Assembly (NCBI RefSeq): GCF_000227135.1
Contig: NC_018250.1
Span: 703,783-767,782, forward strand
Direction: 5' to 3'
Length of the DNA: 64,000 nt
Source: Leishmania donovani
Taxonomy: Eukaryota > Euglenozoa > Kinetoplastea > Trypanosomatida > Trypanosomatidae
Part shown: positions 29,633-39,592 of the stretch, in pieces
How positions within the stretch are numbered: the stretch's first letter is position 1
Layout of the letters: each line of letters opens with the position of its first letter
Notes under the pieces: model-generated
Databases searched by the model: none
Told to the model about the DNA's origin: nothing
What the model saw: only the letters and a program-made list of their open reading frames with translations
Translations under genes and position numbers: made by a program

Positions 29633-31314
29633 GCTGTGCGTGGTGTGCAGTGGCTCTCCCCGTCTCACCCATCATGCTGCCAAGTGTTTGCGTGCGCGCT
29701 TTTCCCTGCGCGGTCTCTTCCGGCCACGTACCTTTCCGTGGTTTCCGTGTACGACACCGTGCGGAGCGGAGATGAAGACGTGCGTTTGTGCGTCTTGTGG
29801 CCCCTCACGCGTGCGTGCACCACTTGCTTCGGCGCCTTCCGTGCCGTGGGGATCATTTCTGGCAGGTGCGTTGTGCAACGCTGCGAAAGAGGGAAAGGCA
29901 GGCGCACACCTTTCGACCTCATCGCCCACATACACCTCTCCGCTCCACCCGACGCGGTGGTGCAGAGCTCGACGAAACGCAGCCCAAGCTGTTGGCGTGA
30001 ATGCCGTATTGTCTTCCCTTTTCCCTCCGGTGGGTGGAAGGAGGGGGTCGCACCATGCGTTGCTCTGCCTACACCTTTCTCCTGTTCTGGAACGAACAGT
30101 GCGTACCGTCCTACTGATCATTGCCCACTGTTGAGACTTGCGCACGCATCCGCTTCAGCACCGCCACCGCCATCCACGCAAATGACGGAACGAGTTGTTG
30201 TGCGCTTGTTCCGTCCTACACATGCACGCGCTGCGCAGTGCAGAGTCCAGCGTGCGGGTATGTTTCTGCGCGTGCACTGCTGCGCATTCCTTGTTGTGTG
30301 TCTCAGTGCTCCGCCTCCCGCCTTGCTGCTTCGGTCATACTTACGTGCGCTGTCTTCCCTCTCCATCCGTGCCGCCTCTCTCCATCGCTTCTTCTCTTGG
30401 GCGTACGCGCCCACTGTATATGCATGCTCCCTCCCCCTTCGCCCGCACCTGGTGATACGCGTGCGCGTGCGCATCTCCGTCCGTCTGACGCTCCCTTCCG
30501 CCCTCCCTCACTTCACTAGTCGTCGCGCTTTGGGCCTTTCGCCCATCCGTGGCGGTGCCGCGTTTATCGTTCACGCGTTGCCCCCCGCGTGTGCTTCTCT
30601 ACTCTCTACACCGTCAACCTCTCTTACGTGATATCACGCAGCAGCTGTTAAGTGTGAGCACACCGTCGGTGCTCACGGCACACTTGCTTCGCAGTTGTCG
30701 TCTCCGCGCCAGCACCAACGCGGCACATGTCGCATCCATACATGTTTCGGCATCATCGTTCGCTCTTCATTGTCTCTCGCCACACGGCTGCACTGCGCAT
30801 GCTCCTTCCTATGTCGTGACGCCAGTTCTCTCGGCTTCCTTCCTCCCTTCCTCGTGTTTCTGCGCCTTTGCACACGCCACGCTCTCTGCCGGCCTCAAAT
30901 GTGGTTCCCCAGATCTCTCTACACACCGCTCGCGTGCGTGCGTGAGCTCCCTCTCTGCGAAGCTCCCTCACCTCTGCATTCGCCACCTCCCCAGCCACCA
31001 CACGGAGGAACTAACCAAGCGGCGAGAAACGAGACGCCACTGCCCGCACGAGCACACTCGCCCACACCCGTCTTTCTCCCCGCCAGACGTTGCGCCCGCA
31101 TTGCTTAAGCGCTGAGGGTGATCTCATCCTCGACTCTTGTAGTTTGCTGCTGTCGCTGGTCACTCGTGCCCATCCCATCGCACGCACAGCCCATCGGATA
31201 CGCTTCCTCTACGTGTTCTCGCTTCCGTGTTTCTATCTTATCAATCAGCGTCCTTCTCTTGCGCACCCCCATCTTCCCTCCCCCCATCCCCACATTCTCT
31301 TCGCCGCCGCTTCC
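29633..31314. other. Intergenic spacer
   Basis: No gene is supported in 1.7 kb. CT-rich stretches alternate with GT/CG-rich ones. The long frame at 29636-30631 is Ser/Cys/Arg-rich without domains. Confidence 0.6.
31200..31248 (+). promoter_or_regulatory. Predicted trans-splice acceptor of the TPH-type coiled-coil gene
   Basis: A T/C-rich tract ends in ATCAATCAG with the AG at 31247-31248, 66 bases before the ATG at 31315. More CT-rich sequence follows, so other AGs are scarce. Confidence 0.5.
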
Positions 31315-32787
31315 ATGCCTCGCGGTCATGTTGGCCTGTCCTCCATCGAGGCGCGCCAGCGGCGCGAGAGCTTCATGGAGAAGTTCAACGCGGAGCAGAC
31401 GGCGCAGGAGCGCCAGAAGCGGACGGTCGAGTGGGAGCTGCGCGGCAACGAGCGACACGAGCAGAAGGACTTGCTGCAGTACATGGACGTGATACAGGCA
31501 CAACACAACGATGTCCTCGTCGCGCGTCGCCGTCGCTTAGCAGAACTGCTCACGCGTGAGAACGAGCTGCACACTTCCATGATGACGAGCCTGCCAGAAA
31601 CCGACGCACAGCGCCGCGAGCGGCTCATCCGAAAGGCCCAGGAGCTCCGTGCCAAGCGTGAGGAGGCGAAGCGGCTGGACAACTGCGCCCGCCACGACCG
31701 CCTGTTCTGCGCAAAGATCGACTGCCTGCGCCAGGCGGAGAGCCGACTCAAGGTGATGCAGGTGGCGGATGCTCGGTATGAACAGATGGACGCCGCCGCG
31801 GAGCGTCGTCGTCAGGAAGCTGCTGAGGATGTCTTATACGCTCAGCAGGCTACAGAGGCGCAGCGTTTGGCGACGGAGCGAGAGCAGCGCAACCTGGAAA
31901 TGCAGTACAACCGCAAAAAGCGCATGGTCGCCGACCTCGCAGCGCAGGTGGAGGGCAACCGGCAGCGAAAGGAGATGGAAAAGGAGAACGCGCGTCGCGA
32001 CACCGAAGAGTTCTACCGGTTACTGCACGAGGAGCAGGCAGAGGAGGCCCGCAAGCGCCTGCAGCGGCGGGAGAAGAACCGCCAGCTGGCACAGGAGATG
32101 ATGGAAATGAACGAAGAGCTGAAGCGCGCTCGTCAGCAGGAGTACGAGCAGCTAAAGAAGGAAGACAAGGAGGCGCTGGACGCTATCCTTGCTTCCCTCG
32201 CGGCGGAGCAACAGGAGCAGCGGGCTGAAAAGCAGCGGCGCATGGCGGCGGAACGGCAGCATATGTTAGACCTCCAGAAGATGGCTCAGTGCAAGGACGA
32301 CAAGCACGCGTTAGACAAGCTATGGGCGGAAGAGAATGAGAAGCAGTGGCGAAAGCGTGAGGTGCAGTGGGAAGCCGACCAGGCCAAGCGCGACACGCTG
32401 CTGCGCAACATTCTCATCGCGCGCCGACAGCAGATTCTGGACAAGCGTCAGAAGGCTAAGGAAGACGCGATGCTGCGCAAGTTGGAGGACGAAAAGTTTC
32501 TCGAGTCCTTGTCGAAGGAGCGCGACATCGATGCTGTAGAGCGAGAGCGGCGCATGGCGCTCTTGAAGGAAACTCAGCAGTACCTTGAGTGGCAGATTCA
32601 GCAGCGCATAGCAGAGAAGGAGGCAGCACGGCTGGCCAAGCGCACTGAGCTGACGGATGAGCAGGCTTTGGAGAAGCAGTACGAGGACCGGATTGCGCGG
32701 GAGATGGCAAACCTAGAAGCGGCAAAGCCGTCGCGTTACCGCGATGTGCCGCTGCTGCCGAAAAAACATCGAAATCAACTCTTTTAG
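31315..32787 (+). CDS. CFAP53/MNS1-like (TPH-type) axonemal coiled-coil protein
   Basis: 490 residues, nearly all one continuous charged helix rich in Glu, Arg, Lys, Gln and Ala from about residue 10 to 470. The length and composition match trichohyalin/plectin-homology proteins such as CFAP53 (about 510 residues), MNS1 (about 495) and CFAP45, which line the inside of axonemal doublet microtubules. Typical stretches are REEAKRLDNCARHDRLFCAK and RRMALLKETQQYLEWQIQQR; the latter resembles the 'L..N...L..Q' region of TPH proteins. The C-terminus (PSRYRDVPLLPKKHRNQLF) is basic and non-helical. I cannot decide which paralogue it is without an alignment. A flagellar microtubule inner protein is the best inference. 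Confidence 0.65.
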   Translation: MPRGHVGLSSIEARQRRESFMEKFNAEQTAQERQKRTVEWELRGNERHEQKDLLQYMDVIQAQHNDVLVARRRRLAELLTRENELHTSMMTSLPETDAQRRERLIRKAQELRAKREEAKRLDNCARHDRLFCAKIDCLRQAESRLKVMQVADARYEQMDAAAERRRQEAAEDVLYAQQATEAQRLATEREQRNLEMQYNRKKRMVADLAAQVEGNRQRKEMEKENARRDTEEFYRLLHEEQAEEARKRLQRREKNRQLAQEMMEMNEELKRARQQEYEQLKKEDKEALDAILASLAAEQQEQRAEKQRRMAAERQHMLDLQKMAQCKDDKHALDKLWAEENEKQWRKREVQWEADQAKRDTLLRNILIARRQQILDKRQKAKEDAMLRKLEDEKFLESLSKERDIDAVERERRMALLKETQQYLEWQIQQRIAEKEAARLAKRTELTDEQALEKQYEDRIAREMANLEAAKPSRYRDVPLLPKKHRNQLF

Positions 32788-34744
32788 AGGCGCGTTAGCG
32801 CCACGACGATGCAGCTCACGCAGAGTATGTTACATGTGCTTGCTTGTGCTGGTGTGCCAACGAGAGGGCGGATACGCAGAGGAGTGAGGGCGTGAGAGAA
32901 GGAATGCGACGGCGATAAGCAGGTGCGAGGGGGAGGTGCGGGGCGCGAAAGGCAGAGATTTGACCTGCTGCGAGGTGAGAGAGGTCCAGCTTTCTGTCTC
33001 TCCCCCCGCATGGCTTCCTCGCTTTCTTGGCAGCCACAACATTCCTCTGCTGTCTCTCCCGCCGAGTCTGCCCAGAAGCCTGCTCAGCGCCTACCCTACT
33101 CGTTTCCTTTGCGCTCACCACTCTTTGGTTCGTTCCCCTCTTCTTGCTCAGCATAGTCGGCCACGCGTGCACAGGCACGCCCCACCGTGCACTCCCTCCG
33201 ACTGATTCTAGTTTCTCCTCTTGTGTGTCCTCGTGCTGGTATTTTTGTTTCTCTTCGATGCGCAATTGTCTTGCTCATGCACGGCAGCGACTCCAGATAC
33301 GACGGCGCACATGAGGCCGCAGCCGGCTATACTGTTGTATTTGTATCTGTGAAGGACTGGATGAGTGGTGGCAGTGATGGTAATACGAGGGGACGCTGTC
33401 TTCGTGATACGGTGGAGAGTAGCCATGCAAGGCAACTGGGACAACGATCACGTGCGCACACACGCGTCCTTGATTGAACTCTGCGTCGCGCGCCGCCTAC
33501 ACTTTAGACGGCCTCCTTTCTTTTTGTTTTGTTTCGTTGTTGTCTGTCGTCTTGACAGCCGCGCGTGCGTGCTCGCAGCTGCCAGACGATGATGTATAGC
33601 ACCGAGGTACTCGGTGGAGAGACGGCGAGGAAGCGGAAGAGGACGACGTGGCCGGTTCGACTCCCGCACGTGTCTTGCTGACTTGTTTTCATCGTTTTAC
33701 GTATTGTGGTTGTGGTTTGATCGACTGTGCGTGGGGCGGGCGCGCAGCAGCAGCGCCTGTGACGGTTCGGACGGTGATGTGCACCCTGCGGCGTCGGTGG
33801 CGGGCCGTGCTTGACAGCGGCAACAATGTTGCTGAGTATGTAGACTACTTCTTTCCTTGCCTTTGTTCAATCCCTTGCCCTCTGCATCTGTGCAGCACGC
33901 GCACGCGTGTGCGCTGCTGCAAGATGAGGGCTGCTGAACTGACGTGAACGTTGTGTGCAGGAGGTGCTCCAAATCGATCACACTGAGACCCCCGATCCTC
34001 CTCCGACGCAACTCCCTCACCCACGGGAAGGCGCAGCCCAGCAGTGCCGGCGTTTCCACGAGCTCCGGCACGCAAAGAAAAAGACAGCGCGAAAGGGTGC
34101 GTCGTGTTTCCGTTTTTGCGTTTTCCTTCCCCGGAAGGCATCTGCCATCGTGAGGGAGAGCTGGCGGTGGCACACGCCTCTCAGCCTGTACGGACATCCG
34201 GCACCCTCCACAACGATCTTCGTCCCTCCACGACTCTCGCCCCACATCACTGCTGCGCGTTTTCATCGCCTGCTCCTCTTGTGTGCATTCGTTTTCCCGC
34301 TGCCTGCGCACATGTGCATCACCCAATCACCCACTCCCGCCCTACTTCACGTGCATGCTCTTTTCTCCTCCTTACTGCACACATGCACGTGGCGAGGAAC
34401 CCTCCAGAGCAACCGCAAGCAGCAGAGGCCTCCCTATAAACACACACACACACATCGTCTTCCCTTACACACTTGCACAGTAAGAACGCCCACGCATCCG
34501 AGAAGACAACACGCGCGTACGCACATCGCTTCCCTTCCACCTCTGGCGTGGTCTTTCATGTCGACGAGCAAATCAAAAGGAGTCGCATCCGCCTTCTGAT
34601 AACCGACTGCCCGCACGCCCCCCCCCTTCAACGCAGGTGCGCGAACAAGCGCACGTACACACGTGCAGACGCTCACACGCCGCTCGGCAGGCTCTCGTGG
34701 CTCTGACACACGTCTGCATCATCGCTCGCGCCTTCGCACCAAAG
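32788..34744. other. Intergenic spacer
   Basis: No gene is supported in nearly 2 kb. It includes a B-box-like word at 33654-33664 that does not fold into a tRNA, a (CA)n run at about 34440-34455, and poly-C at about 34618-34626. A short ATG frame at 33778 looks spurious. Confidence 0.6.
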
Positions 34745-35170
34745 ATGCGGCGGAACACCTTTCTGGCGGACGTGGCTCCCGCCGCGCTGCTCGTCTGCTT
34801 CCTATGTGGCGTGGTGCTCAACACAGCCGCCCACATAGAGGGGCCTCGCATGAGCCCAGTGCTGCAGTGCAGCGAGGACTTCTCTCTCGTGTGCGCCGGC
34901 TCCACCTCCACGAGGGACTTATGGGGATGCATGATGAAGAACGCGGACAAGATCAGCAACGAGTTGTGCAGGGAGTACGTCATCGGCTTTTACGCGTGCA
35001 CCAGAGATGCGGAAAAGCGGGGAAGCTGCGTCTATCCCGCTGCCGACTACGCCACTTCAGTGCGCCGCTGCCTGCGCACGATTCCGGGGGACAGGATATC
35101 CGAGGAGTGTCGGAGCTCGCGTTTTTACTCCCCTATCGCTGAACTGATTGCTGCCAAGCGAGGGTACTAA
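34745..35170 (+). CDS. Secreted or membrane-anchored GLG1-like Cys-rich protein
   Basis: 141 residues from ATG 34745; the upstream open frame starts only with GTG. A signal sequence or signal anchor (about 9-30, hydrophobic) is followed by eight cysteines at 42, 50, 62, 75, 85, 95, 109 and 122. C42-C75 follows the Cys-rich GLG1/ESL-1 repeat plan (CxxDxxxxC ... CMMKNADKISNELC). A second, shorter unit ends CLRTIPGDRISEEC (109-122), with the same C-X12-C spacing. GLG1 is a Golgi protein of metazoa with many such repeats. A one-to-two repeat version in the secretory pathway is plausible; a luminal or secreted location is inferred. The C-terminus AAKRGY carries no retention signal. Confidence 0.65.
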   Translation: MRRNTFLADVAPAALLVCFLCGVVLNTAAHIEGPRMSPVLQCSEDFSLVCAGSTSTRDLWGCMMKNADKISNELCREYVIGFYACTRDAEKRGSCVYPAADYATSVRRCLRTIPGDRISEECRSSRFYSPIAELIAAKRGY

Positions 35171-36959
35171 GTGACTGCACGCGCAGAGGCTGTGATGGTG
35201 GCGGTGGCGGGAGGATTCGCTGACCTGGAGAATCCGTGAGAGGAAGAGCAGACGCGCCTTACTGTGCAGCGCTGTCTCTCCTCTTTCCCGCTTTCGACCC
35301 CCTCCCCGCCACTTGAGCCGTGAAAGAAGTCTGTGGCGCAGGTGGGGGGGGGGGCGATGCAGTGAGCTTGCCTAGCAGCAAGAAGTACACACTCTCTTCC
35401 TGCCCTCCCCTGCCCACGCGCAGGCTCTCTGTTTGCCATCCCGTGGCCCTCCTCTACGAGAGACACATCCGGCGCTGCCGGCTGTAGCAGATGCTGCTGC
35501 CGGTTGTGAGATACACCGATGGGGGCTGGGGCCGGGGCTCTTCCCGCAAACCAGCGCTTCCGCTGTCACGGACGTATGTCTGCTTGTGGATCTATCCTCA
35601 TCTCAGCTTTCGTGTGCCTGACGCTACCGGCGGCGGACGTCTCTTCTTCACGGTACGGTGCAGAGCCGAGAGCAAAGGACCGAGCAAAAGAAATCCGCCT
35701 GAAGCGGCAGAGGATGTTGTGTCTATGGGCATGGAGGATAAGAGGTAAGAGGTGGTGGAGACAGCAGCCAGAGAGAGTGCGTCATCGGCATCAGCACCTC
35801 CATCATCCCTCTCCTGTCTTCGCTTCACCTCCCCACCCGCGGTCCCCCTCTCTCATTTTGTTTGTTTTCCATTTTTTCCCTTGTCTTCGTCAGTCTCCCT
35901 TTTTCTAGTGCGTCCCACTCGGTGCTCCCGCATCTCTTCCCCCCTCTCCCTCGTCGTGCTACGGCCCGCACACACCCATTCACCTTCCTACTCCTTTTCT
36001 CATTGATGCTGCAAATCTCTCGTGTCGCCCTGATCTCATCATCGACTTTCACCGCTCTGTAGGACGCGGCAGCCGCAGCGCTTGTCTTCTCGTTTTGTGT
36101 TCCTTTTCCTTCTTCGCATGTCTTCGCGTCTCCGCGTGTGTGACTTCAGCTGACTCTCCAGCGTCGAAGAACTCCGCCCCATCCGCCCGCCCCACCTCGC
36201 CATGGAAGAACCCCCCGTCACTGCCGGCTGGCCGGCACGCGCCCGCTTCTGCACAGGCCCAACCACACAGACTTCATCCAGCGCTACCGATGGCATCCTC
36301 CAGGTCGTATCTTATCGTTGTTTGCCCTTGTCGCCGCCATTTCGGTGGTCTCATCGAGCATAACCTGCTCAACCGCAATGATGTCGCTGCACGCCTCCTC
36401 CCTCTCCAGCCACCCGCCCACCGCTGTTTTCTTGTCGTTTGTGGTGCTGGCGAGCACCTGGTGGTTGCGCCGGGAGAGGCGCGTCTACGTGCTGCCACGT
36501 CGTCGGTTCCGATCGAGGGACGGCGACGGAAACTCGCTTAGCGAGTCGCGATGGGGCCCGAAAGGGCCCAAGGGTGCCATCGTCCCACTCGCCAGTGCTG
36601 CTGCGCGCTTCGTCACTGCCATCGTCTTGCGTGCCTGTCTCTCTTCATGTTTCTTCACGTGCACCCCTGGTGTGCTACGATCTCACTCTTGCCGACTCAC
36701 CTCCTATTGTCTTTATTCTTTCTTCGCCGCTGTGCATCTCCGTCGCCCTCCCTCTCTCGTGCATGCGCGCCCACAAACCCCGTCTGCGTAGATGGATAGC
36801 TAGCGTGCGCATCCCAGACACAGACATACGTCCGGCGGCAGATAGCTCTGCCGTGCTTATCGATCAGATCGCGTGAGTAATACTCATCTTCGGCACTCGA
36901 AACCGACGCATATCGGGGCGGCACATCGCCGACCTTAACTTCTTTCCTTGACGCCAATC
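35171..36959. other. Intergenic spacer
   Basis: No firm gene. Contains a poly-G run at about 35345-35354, CT-rich tracts (about 35800-36060 and 36640-36780) and a coding-like open frame around 36202-36600 described separately. Confidence 0.5.
36202..36600 (+). pseudogene. Coding-like frame with two hydrophobic segments, no intact start
   Basis: In the frame whose codons start at positions divisible by three, the sequence reads NHTDFIQRYRWHPPGRIL, then a hydrophobic stretch (about 36309-36390), a second one (PPTAVFLSFVVLASTWWL) and a basic tail (RRERRVYVLPRRRFRSR). Its codon use looks genuine. There is no ATG upstream in that frame before a stop at 36141; the nearest ATG (36202) is in another frame, just before a run of six Cs. 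A frameshift, a sequencing error or a decayed two-span gene would explain it; chance is also possible. Confidence 0.22.
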
Positions 36960-38531
36960 ATGACGCTCACAACGACCCCTGCGCCGACCTTCAGCTCCAA
37001 GAAGGAGCTGTACGACTGGCTGGTGAAGCAGGTGGAGGCATTGGTGCATGATATGAGCAAGCGCTTCACTCCGCAGGCGAACCTGGTCATTGGCCTCAGC
37101 AACGTCGCGGCGCTCTGCTTTTACGAGCTGAACCGGTTCTGCAACCCCGAAGCGGCGCTGGAGAAGCTCAAGGTCAACTGGTTCGGCTTCTACCTCTTCC
37201 AAGCGCCTGGGCTGCTCGCTCTCGGGCCCTTCCAAGGCCGTCCTGCCTGCACGGAGATTCGCGTTGGGAAAGGCGTCTGCGGCACTGTCGCGGAGAGCGG
37301 TGAACCGCTAGTGGTGCAGAGCGTGCACGAGTTTCCCGGCCACATCGCGTGCGACTCGGCGTCGAAGTCGGAGATTGCCGTGCCTGTGCTGATTGAGAAC
37401 GGAAGCGTCGTCGCCGTGATCGACGTGGACAGCACGGAGCTAGACCACTTTTCGGAGGAGGACAAGGAGGGCCTGGAGCGCATGGCCGCAGTGCTCGCGC
37501 AGCACCTCGACTTTCCCATGGCAAGGGCTCTGGCAGTGAACCCGGCGCTCGGGCTACCTGGCTACTCCGCACTGGCCGGTGGCGATAAGGCGTTGCAGCC
37601 GCACAGCGACGCCGAGGCGGTCCCGCAGGCTGCACCCGTGACCACCACCACGACGGCACCGGCAACCACCACGGCTCTGACGCGCATTCCTTTCTTTAAG
37701 GTGGAGGTGAAACAGCCGGACGTCACCACTAAATGCGTGCGTGGGTGGCAGTTCACTCGCACAAATCTCGACCGCATCATGACGCAGGACGAGGCAAAGC
37801 AGCTGCAGGACTCGCTCGGCATCTCGGCGCTGCCGGAAATTGCCTTTCAGGGCAAGACGCTCTCGGTGAGCCCAGAGTCTGATCGAGAGCACCCCTGGCT
37901 GCACTTCAGTGTTGAGGCGCTCATGTGCAGCGCTTCCGAGTACTACCAGACGGAGGAGTTCAAGACACTGGTACACCCGCAGCTCCGCATCCCAGTTTCG
38001 CCGGGCTGGGAGTCGTTCCACTTCGAGAAGTACGACCCAAAGGTGGACTGGGCGTGGCGCAACAACTTCTGCGGGCTCGTCCCTGAGCGAGGGCGCCTCG
38101 TGGAGCGCCCGAGAGACGCCGCGGACGCACCGGGAATCAACTGGGACATCTTGAAAGACACAAGCCTTCCGATTCTCTTCTACGGTGATTTCGACATGAT
38201 GGAGGACGACCTGCACGATCACGGCATGGTGACGAGCAGCGTCAAGTACCGCGTGATGAGCTCCGCTTTCTTTGTTCTCTTCCGCCACTTTGTGCGCGTC
38301 GACAACCACGAAGTTTGGATGCGTGAGGTGCGAGTCTTTCACGAGTTTGGGAAGGCTCGCACGCCGTCTGGGGTGCCGCACATCGTCTTTCTGGAGCAAC
38401 TGCGCCATGCGCGCATTGCGGAGTCGGTGGAAGGCGTCGACTGGAAGTCCATGTCCCCCGACGCCATCTCCGCCAAGGCCACGGTCCTTCTTTCGCGTGA
38501 GTGGATGCTGGAGAAGGCGGCGACGCCATAG
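36960..38531 (+). CDS. Fusion of free methionine-R-sulfoxide reductase (GAF) and TIP41
   Basis: 523 residues from ATG 36960; the frame extends four codons further only to a TTG. Residues about 15-185 are a GAF domain of the fRMsr type: NWFGFYLF, GPFQGRPACTEI, GVCGT, FPGHIACD, SEIAVPV and VIDVDS. All three catalytic-type cysteines are present (C97, C107, C131). This enzyme reduces free methionine-R-sulfoxide. A Pro/Thr/Ala linker (about 190-245) joins residues 258-515, a full TIP41 domain: WQFTRTNLDRI, LPEIAFQG, the EDDLHDHG core at 415-422, VKYRVMSSAFFVLFRHFVR and RVFHEFGK. TIP41/TIPRL binds PP2A-type phosphatase catalytic subunits and feeds into TOR signalling. Elsewhere the two parts are separate proteins. 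The frame is unbroken across the junction, so this is a real fusion in the sequence given. Confidence 0.92.
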   Translation: MTLTTTPAPTFSSKKELYDWLVKQVEALVHDMSKRFTPQANLVIGLSNVAALCFYELNRFCNPEAALEKLKVNWFGFYLFQAPGLLALGPFQGRPACTEIRVGKGVCGTVAESGEPLVVQSVHEFPGHIACDSASKSEIAVPVLIENGSVVAVIDVDSTELDHFSEEDKEGLERMAAVLAQHLDFPMARALAVNPALGLPGYSALAGGDKALQPHSDAEAVPQAAPVTTTTTAPATTTALTRIPFFKVEVKQPDVTTKCVRGWQFTRTNLDRIMTQDEAKQLQDSLGISALPEIAFQGKTLSVSPESDREHPWLHFSVEALMCSASEYYQTEEFKTLVHPQLRIPVSPGWESFHFEKYDPKVDWAWRNNFCGLVPERGRLVERPRDAADAPGINWDILKDTSLPILFYGDFDMMEDDLHDHGMVTSSVKYRVMSSAFFVLFRHFVRVDNHEVWMREVRVFHEFGKARTPSGVPHIVFLEQLRHARIAESVEGVDWKSMSPDAISAKATVLLSREWMLEKAATP

Positions 38532-39592
38532 CAACGTGTGCTGCGGGTGAGCTTCCCCTTGTTGCGCACTGCGGCCTGTGTGCCAGACTTGTGTACACCG
38601 AGCTGCTCCAACGCAGGGCTGACGTGGCTGGTGCAGCTGCCGCTTCTCTGCCCCTTTTCGTGCTTCCCGCCACTCTTTTTTCGTTTCGTGTGTTGCCCTC
38701 TCTGTGCGCGTCGAACTCGCCACCGCCGGCTCACGGCACTTTGCTCGTGCACGCCATCGCCTCCCCACACACCCCCCGTCCATTCCGTGATGCCCGCGTT
38801 GCAGCTTTTTGTGTAGTGTTGGGGTGGCTCTCCTGATGCGCGGTGCTCGCCTCTCGTGTTTCCTGTGTCTCTCTGCTTGTGCAGTGATGGCCACGTGCAC
38901 CTTTCGGACTTGTCTCTCTTCCTCTCTCCGTGCGGGCACCTCTACATGTGCTTCACAAGCGCACGCACACAGACGCGCCCGTCCCTCTGCTGCACCGCCT
39001 CTTGCCCTCCCTATCGGGTGCTTAAGGGTGATGTGCTCTCCCCTATTCCTCTCGCATGCAACCGCAGACAGAGGCACACAGTGCGCTTAACCCACAGAGG
39101 AAGCGTAGCCGCGGCATGTAATGGCAAAGGCAGGCGCGCTTAGAAGGTTCACCTTAGCTTCTCCACGTCTCCATCCGCGCCAGTGGCACACTCCGCCTGC
39201 CACCACGTGTGAGTGTCTTTGAGTTGACCGGCAGCGAAGCCGCATGCGCTCCTCACACCGTTTTCTGTGAGGCATTGACAAAGGACCCCACCGGCCACTC
39301 CCTCCTGCCTGCTAGATGGTCTCCTGTCTTTCTCTCCATCGCCCTGTCCGCCCTCCCTTTTCTCGCTCTCCGACTGCTGTGTGTGTGTGTGTGTGTGTGC
39401 GTGCGGATATGTGCTCATGCGCGTGGCTGCACTTATTCCTCCCTACGGACGTCGCGACCGACTCACAAGGTCATACAGCCACCGTTGTATATTGTCTCCG
39501 TCTTCTGCTTCCATAGACTCTCCCATACACGTCGATAGACATACAGGCACAGCTGCCTTGCCGTCGCGCTTCGCACACTCGCGCAGGCAAGC
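38532..39592. other. Intergenic spacer
   Basis: No gene is supported. CT-rich blocks and a (GT)n run at about 39379-39400. An AG close to the next start (GCAGGCAAGC, about 39583-39589) could serve as acceptor. Confidence 0.6.

Noticed and set aside
33590..33680. Perfect tRNA B-box-like word (GGTTCGACTCC at 33654-33664)
   Set aside because: The T stem has a mismatch, the seven bases after it do not pair with anything about 70 bases upstream, and no anticodon arm can be drawn. Chance match.
33778..33947. Short ATG frame starting MCTLRRRWRAVLDSG
   Set aside because: The first 30 codons look plausible, but the rest is Cys/Pro-rich spacer translation and there is no pyrimidine tract close upstream.
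37554..39077. 507-codon minus-strand open frame
   Set aside because: It is a shadow of the fRMsr-TIP41 gene and its spacer. The + strand has unmistakable domains; the minus frame is Arg/His-rich without features.
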